A stretch of DNA of 64,000 bases from Henckelia pumila. Lineage: Eukaryota; Streptophyta; Magnoliopsida; Lamiales; Gesneriaceae. The stretch lies in the NCBI RefSeq assembly GCF_033568475.1, contig NC_133120.1, positions 167,431,991-167,495,990 on the forward strand. The letters are read 5' to 3'. Every line of letters begins with the position of its first letter. Position 1 is the first letter of the stretch. This document shows, piece by piece, positions 59,641 through 64,000 of this stretch. A program made the position numbers and the translations under genes. Below the pieces are notes generated by a model. The model saw nothing but the letters and a program-made list of their open reading frames with translations, did not search any database and was not told the DNA's origin.

Positions 59641-60180
59641 ACATATAGATACGTGCACACAAAATTTTAAGCAGATTTTTTCCCATACCAATGTTGGTCT
59701 CAATGAGGAAGAAGGACACGTAGGCAAACAAGGGAGCAACAAGTTAAAAAATAAAGCATACTGGATAGAAAAATAATTATGGGCACATAGTGCACAATTA
59801 ATTATTACCTGTCATATCGCTTTGTCTCTCCTTAGTTTATTTTTGATATGTGATCGTGAATCCTACAATAATGAAAATCAAATTTCGTTAGTAAGTTGTG
59901 ATGAAAAATATACTGCGGTGCTGAATTTATAATCACAATATCTGATAGAGTTCTACTGGGTTTCTACAATTAAGATTCTGGCAGGACTTTGATTCCTATC
60001 CAATTACACTGTAATTATTATTTCGCCAGAATTTAAATTTCATGGCCTCACAGTCCTACTACAGGTCGATTCCCCTTAATTTTCGCAGTGGCAAAAAATA
60101 TTCGTTTTTGGCAGATAAATTTCTGGCAATACTCCAATAAAAATATTACTCTCGGTCCTCTCAGCACACGCGACACGCCC

Positions 60181-60192
60181 GAGAGTGGGGGG
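60181..60192 (+). other. Polypurine tract of Tat-2
   Basis: GAGAGTGGGGGG lies 4 bp before the 3' LTR, the usual plus-strand priming site. Confidence 0.7.
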
Positions 60193-60196
60193 CCTA

Positions 60197-60628
60197 TGAT
60201 AGGTTACACCTAAAAATTCAACTGGGCCTGAGCCCGATCATGAAGGTCCACTCCGAATATTTTTAAGGCCCAAGCTTATTTAAATATTATATATATTTAA
60301 TTCAAGCAGGCCCTGAATTCTACAAAAGCCCATAAGAGGCTTAAGCCCGTGAAACTCTCCGAATATCTATAAATAGCTCAAGTCACCTAATTATTAAGGT
60401 ACACACTTTCTTAAGCAATAGATCGCTCTACTCTCGATTATTATTCCTTGAGTAATAACTGACTTGAGCGTCGGAGTGCCTTCGCCGGGAACCCTCCCGG
60501 CTCCTCTGACTTTGTTTTGTGACGTAGGAACAACCCACTGAAGATCTCCATCGGGAACATACAAGGACTTACTGATACTCCGGACTTTGCGGAAGCAACG
60601 TGTCACATACAAGTGATTTTTGGCTACA
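60197..60628 (+). repeat. 3' LTR of Tat-2
   Basis: 432-bp partner of 50340-50771 with about two differences. Confidence 0.94.
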
Positions 60629-60740
60629 TGATGTGTTATTAACAATGGGGCCCATAACTTTTTGATGATGTGGATGTTATTTGTGTGATTAATGAGATGG
60701 GTTGTGGATGTAAGATCACAATCAGAACCTTCAAGAACCA

Positions 60741-62611
60741 TGGCTGCTCTCAAGTTTCGAGCTGTCTTGTGTAATTGTGTTTTGCCACTGTAAGTATATG
60801 TACACCGACCTTTTCTTTTCAGTGATCCTTGAAGCATTGATGGGTTGATATTAGAATTTCACAATGTTGAAAACGTATTGTGTATTTGTGTGTGAGGGGA
60901 TAGAGATAGCAAGAGACAGGAAGCTTTCATGCTCTTGTAATGAGTCTTGTTTAGGGAAATTAAAGATTATTGTCTTCTAGTGAAAGGCTCGTATGGTTGA
61001 TTCTTTGGGTCGATGTTGGGTTTGAGCGCGGCTTTATGTTTCTGTGCTGAATATGTTCGGAAAAAAATGGTTTCTTGGAAGCTTTCTTGATTTACTGGAT
61101 TGGATGTGTGGTGTTAGTAACTTGCATCCAGGGTGAGTTTTGTTGTGCTTAAAATATTTGTATAACTTGGCCTTTCGATTGGCTTTCCTTGAGATGTATT
61201 TTGTTCTGATGGGATATTAATTTTCAATTGTTAGGTATCCTATGAGAATGACAAGGTTAGACTTCTTTGTATATGGATAGATTTTTGTTCATCCTCGGCC
61301 CTCGCACATAGTTTAGTTAATAGTTCTTAAAGCGTGGATTACATAGCGACCCTCGTGTTGCTAGTTGCTTTCTTTGCTGTTACAGAGAATGCTTGGAAGA
61401 GCTAGGGACGGTTCATACTAATTATGTTCAGTTAGCATCCCTTGCTTTACTACTTGACAAGTGCAGGCGTGTTATCGCTGTTTTGTGTCCTGCACATGCT
61501 TTACAAATTTAGCTGCTGATGCAGATGGTATAGTGTATGAGATAGAGTCAATTTCAAGACATTTGCTGTTTGGGTTTAGTGTGCTTCAGTGCTTTAAGGA
61601 GGGCAATATCTTCTCCATCTATTTCTGCAGTTATAACTCTCAAGACTATGTTTCTGATGGAGATTCTGTTTTCAGTTTATGCACTGTAGACATGCCAGTC
61701 ATATTTGTCATGCATATCCAAGATTTTTTGTTCAATGACAAGAAATGAAGCCAAAATGTATACACTAGTATGGTTCTTTGTTGTGGATAGATATACTTTA
61801 TCATTTTTCGAGGTTGACTCTCCATTCTTCAATTAATACAGCAGAAATATCTGCATCGATATCTTATGTTAGGCATATAATAAATAGCTAGCTATATGAG
61901 TTGAGAAATGTTTATCTCCTGCCAAAACCATTCTGTCTATAACCGTGTGCTGGCAAAATTGGTGTTTCCCATTTAAATATTTAGAATCAAACTTTCTGTG
62001 GGATTTGTAAACAACTTGGGCACGAAACATGGAAATCTGGCCATCCATCCACTAACGAACAAGAAAGTTACTTTTGACTTTGGAGAAAAGTGTGCTGAAT
62101 TTGAAATGCTCTTCAAATAGTCTATCAATATTTTCTCACGTCAACAAATTGACTATTTTTCTTTGAGATAATATCTTTTTAGGGGCTAAAATTTGAACGT
62201 TGTCCTTCGTGCTTCTGTTTCTACCGAACTTTGAAGGTTTTCCCACATGCTTCAAATTAGTATAGATTGTTTATTGTCCTCTTTGTTTTGCACCTATGTT
62301 CAATTACATGTTTTTGAGGATTCTTATTCCATCTTAGATTAAATATTAATAAATATGAAGTTGGAAGCTTTATTGGTATTCTTCACATGGAATAAATGCT
62401 AAGTGCAATTAATCAAGCCATTACTGGAATGAATGCAGGATAAATGCTTTATGCTCTTACAAGTTAGGAATATAATTGTTCAAAAATTGCACCAAACTTC
62501 TTTTGAAGAAATATTGTCCAAGAAAATTGAGGGGCTTCTTTATTGTTTTCACATGGCTTTTGAGTGTGGTTTCTTTTGCAGGCAATACTTGCTGATTTTT
62601 GTGCAGTCTTT
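60741..62611 (+). other. Gene-like unique DNA, no identified product
   Basis: From 60741 a short frame starts ATGGCTGCTCTCAAG and reaches a good donor (GTAAGTATATG) near 60790. It could be a first coding exon of about 16 residues or part of a non-coding transcript. Downstream T-rich DNA has several acceptor-like sites (GTGCAG near 61463, TTGCAG near 62577) but no exon with protein-like coding was recognised. It ends tail-to-tail with the HIPP gene, whose 3' UTR lies in the last part. Confidence 0.25.
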
Positions 62612-63933
62612 TTATGCTATTCTGCATGCATTTGGATTTTCCTCGCTGAACATTGATGTGATGTTACCATTGCCATTTCCATTGCTATTGTTCACACCGT
62701 AGTAATCCTGGCTGTGGTCGGGTATACTGTAGCGTGCATATCTTGGAGGCGAGCGTGGCGGATATGCATATTCGGTTACATAGGGTGATGGCTTGTATGT
62801 GTTGTAGCTGTGGGTCACGTAAGTGGGTTGAGAGGGCTCATTTCCGTATCCGGGACGAGTTGTGTGAGCTTGTGAGGGCTCGTCTCTGTATCCTGGTCCT
62901 CTGGTAGTGTGTTGAGATGTCTCACCTACGAAGCCTGGGCCTCTAGTGTGGGGCTGAGATGGCTCGTATCTGTATCCCGTGCTTCTCGTGTAAGGTTGAA
63001 ATGGCTCTCCTCCGAATGCTTGATGACTGTATCCCGGTCCTCTGGCGTAAGGTTGAAATGGCTCACCTCCGAATCCTGGATGACCGTATCCAGGGCCTCC
63101 GACGTAAGGCTGAAATGACTCACTTCCAAATCCTGGTTGACTGTATCCCGGGCCTCTAGCATAGGGCTGAAATGGTTCATCTCTGAATCCCGGACCATTG
63201 CTTTGTTGGAAGTTCTGACCATATGCATATCTGTATCCATATTCTGGTGGATAACGGTATACTACATGAATTTCTTCAGGATCCTTAGGCTTAGAAGGTT
63301 GAGCTGGCTGGCTTGTGGCATTTGCAAATTCGGTTGACGGCTTCGGCTCAGGTGATGGCGAATCATGTGGCTCCTCTGCTGGCGTTCCTGCTTCTGTTTG
63401 TGCCTGTTCAGCTGGTCCGTCCTTGTGCTCCGGTGGCCCTGTTTCTCCCTTTGGTGTACCACTTTCATTGGCTGGTTCAGTTGGTTGCTCCGGTTGATCC
63501 ATATGTGAACAAATCACTGCACTCTTTCTTGTCTTCTTGATGGCTTTTACCATCGCTACTGGATCTGCCCACCCGATTATTGTTATTTTTTGTTGAGGAA
63601 AATCGATATAGAGATCGCATATACCTGTGTGACAATACCGTTTCTTGCATTAGATGAAGCTCATCAAGAGTTTTGCTATCATTTAGTCTGAATTTTCTTA
63701 CCAGTGATTCCTTGAAGAGCTTTCTTGATCTTCTGAACACAACCATTACAGTCCATCCGAACCTTTATCTCTGTGATTCTAGGTTTCTGCACATATATTT
63801 GTGAAATGATTATAGGATCAAAGAATGCTTTATACACAGAATATAAATTAAACTACTACTTTTTGTTATTATCATTCATGTCCTATCTAAATGTAACAGG
63901 AGTTTAAGAACATACCTCCATTTCTGGTTCCAT
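62612..63933 (-). CDS. Heavy-metal-associated isoprenylated plant protein (HIPP)
   Basis: Exons on the minus strand: 63916-63933 (six codons), 63702-63786 and 62612-63624, GT-AG introns, 371 residues. Residues about 9-72 form an HMA domain (KVRMDCNGCVQKIKKAL) with the metal-binding pair Cys19 and Cys22. It continues DLYIDFPQQKITIIGWADP and ends near KAIKKTRKSA. Then comes a Pro/Glu-rich linker (about 80-145). A Gly/Tyr/Pro-rich region with about ten repeats of the GPGY...EPFQPYAR type follows (about 165-300). A C-terminal NPNACRIA gives a CaaX prenylation box (Cys368). HIPPs bind heavy metals or act as membrane-tethered adaptors; the partner here is unknown. Ala at the last position favours farnesylation by general rule. 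The gene looks intact. Confidence 0.92.
62880..63190 (-). repeat. Coding repeats of about 60 bp in the HIPP gene
   Basis: Successive units encode variants of FGGEPFQPYARGPGYSQPG. The best-conserved copies lie at about 63000-63180, with a 57-60 bp period; flanking copies are more diverged. The similarity at DNA level suggests recent unit duplication. Confidence 0.8.
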
Positions 63934-64000
63934 CGATCAATGGAGATTAAGGAATGATGATGGAGAAACTATAAAAAGCCCGAGGCGGTTCGCGATGGAG
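63934..64000 (-). promoter_or_regulatory. 5' UTR/promoter start of the HIPP gene
   Basis: The window ends 67 bp upstream of the start codon. ACTATAAAAAGCC on the plus strand near 63970 is not in the orientation needed for a minus-strand TATA box, so no promoter element can be assigned. Confidence 0.3.

Larger units (their letters stand above)
50340..60628 (+). mobile_element. Tat-lineage Ty3/gypsy retrotransposon (Tat-2), young and nearly whole
   Basis: A 10.3-kb element with 432-bp LTRs that differ at about two positions, implying a very recent insertion (roughly 0.2 million years at usual plant rates, estimate). TGATGT flanks both sides (50334-50339 and 60629-60634), a 5-6 bp target duplication. 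Order: LTR, primer-binding site, gag, protease, reverse transcriptase, RNase H, archaeal-type RNase H, integrase, non-coding, antisense three-block frame, GC-rich segment, purine tract, LTR. It is the same lineage as Tat-1 but clearly a different family, with different LTRs and only domain-level protein similarity. Coding parts look close to whole, with about one interruption. Confidence 0.94.
49729..60711. mobile_element. Possible MITE-like element split by Tat-2
   Basis: GGCATCCACAATGCATG at 49729 and the reverse complement of GGGTTGTGGATGTAAG near 60700 share CATCCACAA ends. The left part has two consecutive hairpins, including a perfect one at 49742-49780. The retrotransposon at 50340-60628 would sit inside it. 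No target duplication for this outer element was confirmed. Confidence 0.4.

Noticed and set aside
60394-60837. 147-codon minus-strand frame starting right of Tat-2
   Set aside because: It runs backwards through the 3' LTR, and the same reading exists over the 5' LTR near 50.5-50.75 kb. It is an LTR artefact.

Overview
The window is nuclear DNA from a flowering plant. It has introns with GT-AG borders, AT-rich spacers and dense nested transposons. The host proteins look like eudicot proteins. A retroelement accessory reading frame near 13.1-14.0 kb resembles, from memory, proteins that are abundant in Gesneriaceae annotations (Dorcoceras/Primulina type). A lamialean, probably gesneriad, source is therefore my best guess; no database search was possible.

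Four host genes are supported. A TPR-containing protein with a Gly/Asn/Ser-rich N-terminus lies at 7.9-10.3 kb (+). An eight-exon protein with a gamma-glutamylcyclotransferase-like signature lies at 23.1-25.5 kb (+). A 17-exon Pumilio homolog 24-type nucleolar RNA-binding protein lies at 42.1-48.1 kb (-). A heavy-metal-associated isoprenylated plant protein (HIPP) lies at 62.6-63.9 kb (-). Exon joins for all four were worked out from splice sites and reading phase. They look like unrelated single genes separated by transposon deposits, not a functional cluster.

Transposon layout from left to right. 1-4.5 kb: decayed Ty3/gypsy chromovirus on the minus strand, with primer-binding site and LTR. 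4.5-6.7 kb: virus-like or retroelement remnant split by an 883-bp non-autonomous hAT-like element with a perfect 8-bp target duplication. 12.2-14.3 kb: Ty1/copia remnant with a downstream accessory frame. 15.9-21.4 kb: 5'-truncated L1-type LINE bracketed by a 19-bp target duplication and invaded by three foldback MITEs sitting on TA repeats and by a 511-bp element. 29.4-40.5 kb: a second hAT-like element with a perfect 8-bp duplication, split by a 10.4-kb Tat-lineage Ty3/gypsy element (Tat-1). 50.3-60.6 kb: a second, younger Tat element (Tat-2). Both Tat elements carry a three-block antisense reading frame with intron-like gaps between pol and the 3' LTR. Tat-1 also carries a 12-unit 70-bp tandem array and a 158-bp tandem repeat next to its 3' LTR.

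The most unusual observations are these: the shared spliced-looking antisense gene of the two Tat elements; the odd direct-plus-inverted flanks of Tat-1; the inverted copy of an exon-7 segment inside intron 6 of the Pumilio gene; and the three separate palindromic MITEs within 1.4 kb of TA-repeat DNA. I found no tRNA, rRNA or CRISPR features.
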